Origin: Rhyzopertha dominica
Lineage: Eukaryota; Arthropoda; Insecta; Coleoptera; Bostrichidae
Reading direction: 5' to 3'
Length of the DNA stretch: 64,000 nt
Assembly: GCA_025024175.1 (NCBI GenBank)
Contig: QCXZ01000053.1
Location: forward strand, 10,292,001-10,356,000
In this document: piece after piece, positions 61,257 to 64,000 of the stretch
Layout of the letters: every line of letters begins with the position of its first letter
How positions within the stretch are numbered: the first letter of the stretch is position 1
Program-made: the position numbers and the translations under genes
Notes under the pieces: generated by a model
Databases searched by the model: none
What the model saw: the letters and a program-made list of their open reading frames with translations, nothing else
What the model was told of the DNA's origin: nothing

Positions 61257-64000
<2,744 letters not shown>

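Overview
This is a 64 kb window of an AT-rich animal nuclear genome, a draft assembly with scattered N bases. Short GT-AG introns of 54-56 bp next to multi-kilobase ones, a multi-exon GMC oxidoreductase of the insect type, and a mobilome of hAT, Transib, Tc1/mariner, Jockey/CR1-like, RTE-like and Penelope-like elements all point to an insect. A beetle is my guess, but the sequence does not prove the order. Five host genes can be supported. I could not run alignments, so every identification rests on motif recognition by reading.

Layout. (i) 529-15441, + strand: a Derlin-2-type ERAD membrane protein in four exons. Its 11.6 kb second intron holds a stack of nested transposons: an inverted-repeat host element (1816-9252), hit by a Transib/RAG1-like transposon (1973-9207, TSD TGCCG), hit by a BED-finger hAT (3560-7959, TSD GATTAGGG), hit by a 5'-truncated LINE (5255-6723, TSD AAACTT). 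A further inverted-repeat element and a Penelope-like fragment follow. (ii) 15442-25862: gene-poor, with a MITE, a dead mariner, an RTE-like tail and a small hairpin. (iii) 25863-43863, + strand: the mitochondrial PP2C phosphatase PPTC7 (fig) in five exons. A 1-bp frameshift lies in a conserved motif. Its introns are loaded with repeats: a 1.07 kb hAT MITE, a 0.7 kb foldback, a 38-bp tandem array, a LINE between 180-bp direct repeats, and a Tc1-type MITE. (iv) 43864-51291: no gene seen, two long foldbacks and a possible SINE. (v) 51292-59850, - strand: a GMC (glucose-dehydrogenase-like) flavoprotein in five exons. Its introns hold a Penelope element split by a hAT MITE, a dead Tc1/mariner copy and a LINE fragment. 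(vi) 60468-60722, + strand: an unrecognised 84-residue protein in one exon. (vii) 61257-64000, - strand: the 3' part of the proteasome deubiquitinase Rpn11 (PSMD14), with a LINE fragment in its intron.

How the genes relate. Derlin and Rpn11 both act in ubiquitin-dependent protein disposal, at the ER membrane and at the proteasome lid respectively, but nothing suggests co-regulation. The genes are otherwise unrelated housekeeping or metabolic genes. The GMC gene and the small gene diverge from a 617-bp interval. The small gene and Rpn11 converge.

I found no clearly new biological system. The observations most worth following are the hammerhead-ribozyme-like cores scattered over at least five repeat copies, the nearly readable Transib/RAG1-like transposase with mappable lesions, the base-exact nested insertions, and the density of long inverted repeats in and after PPTC7, which could produce double-stranded RNA.
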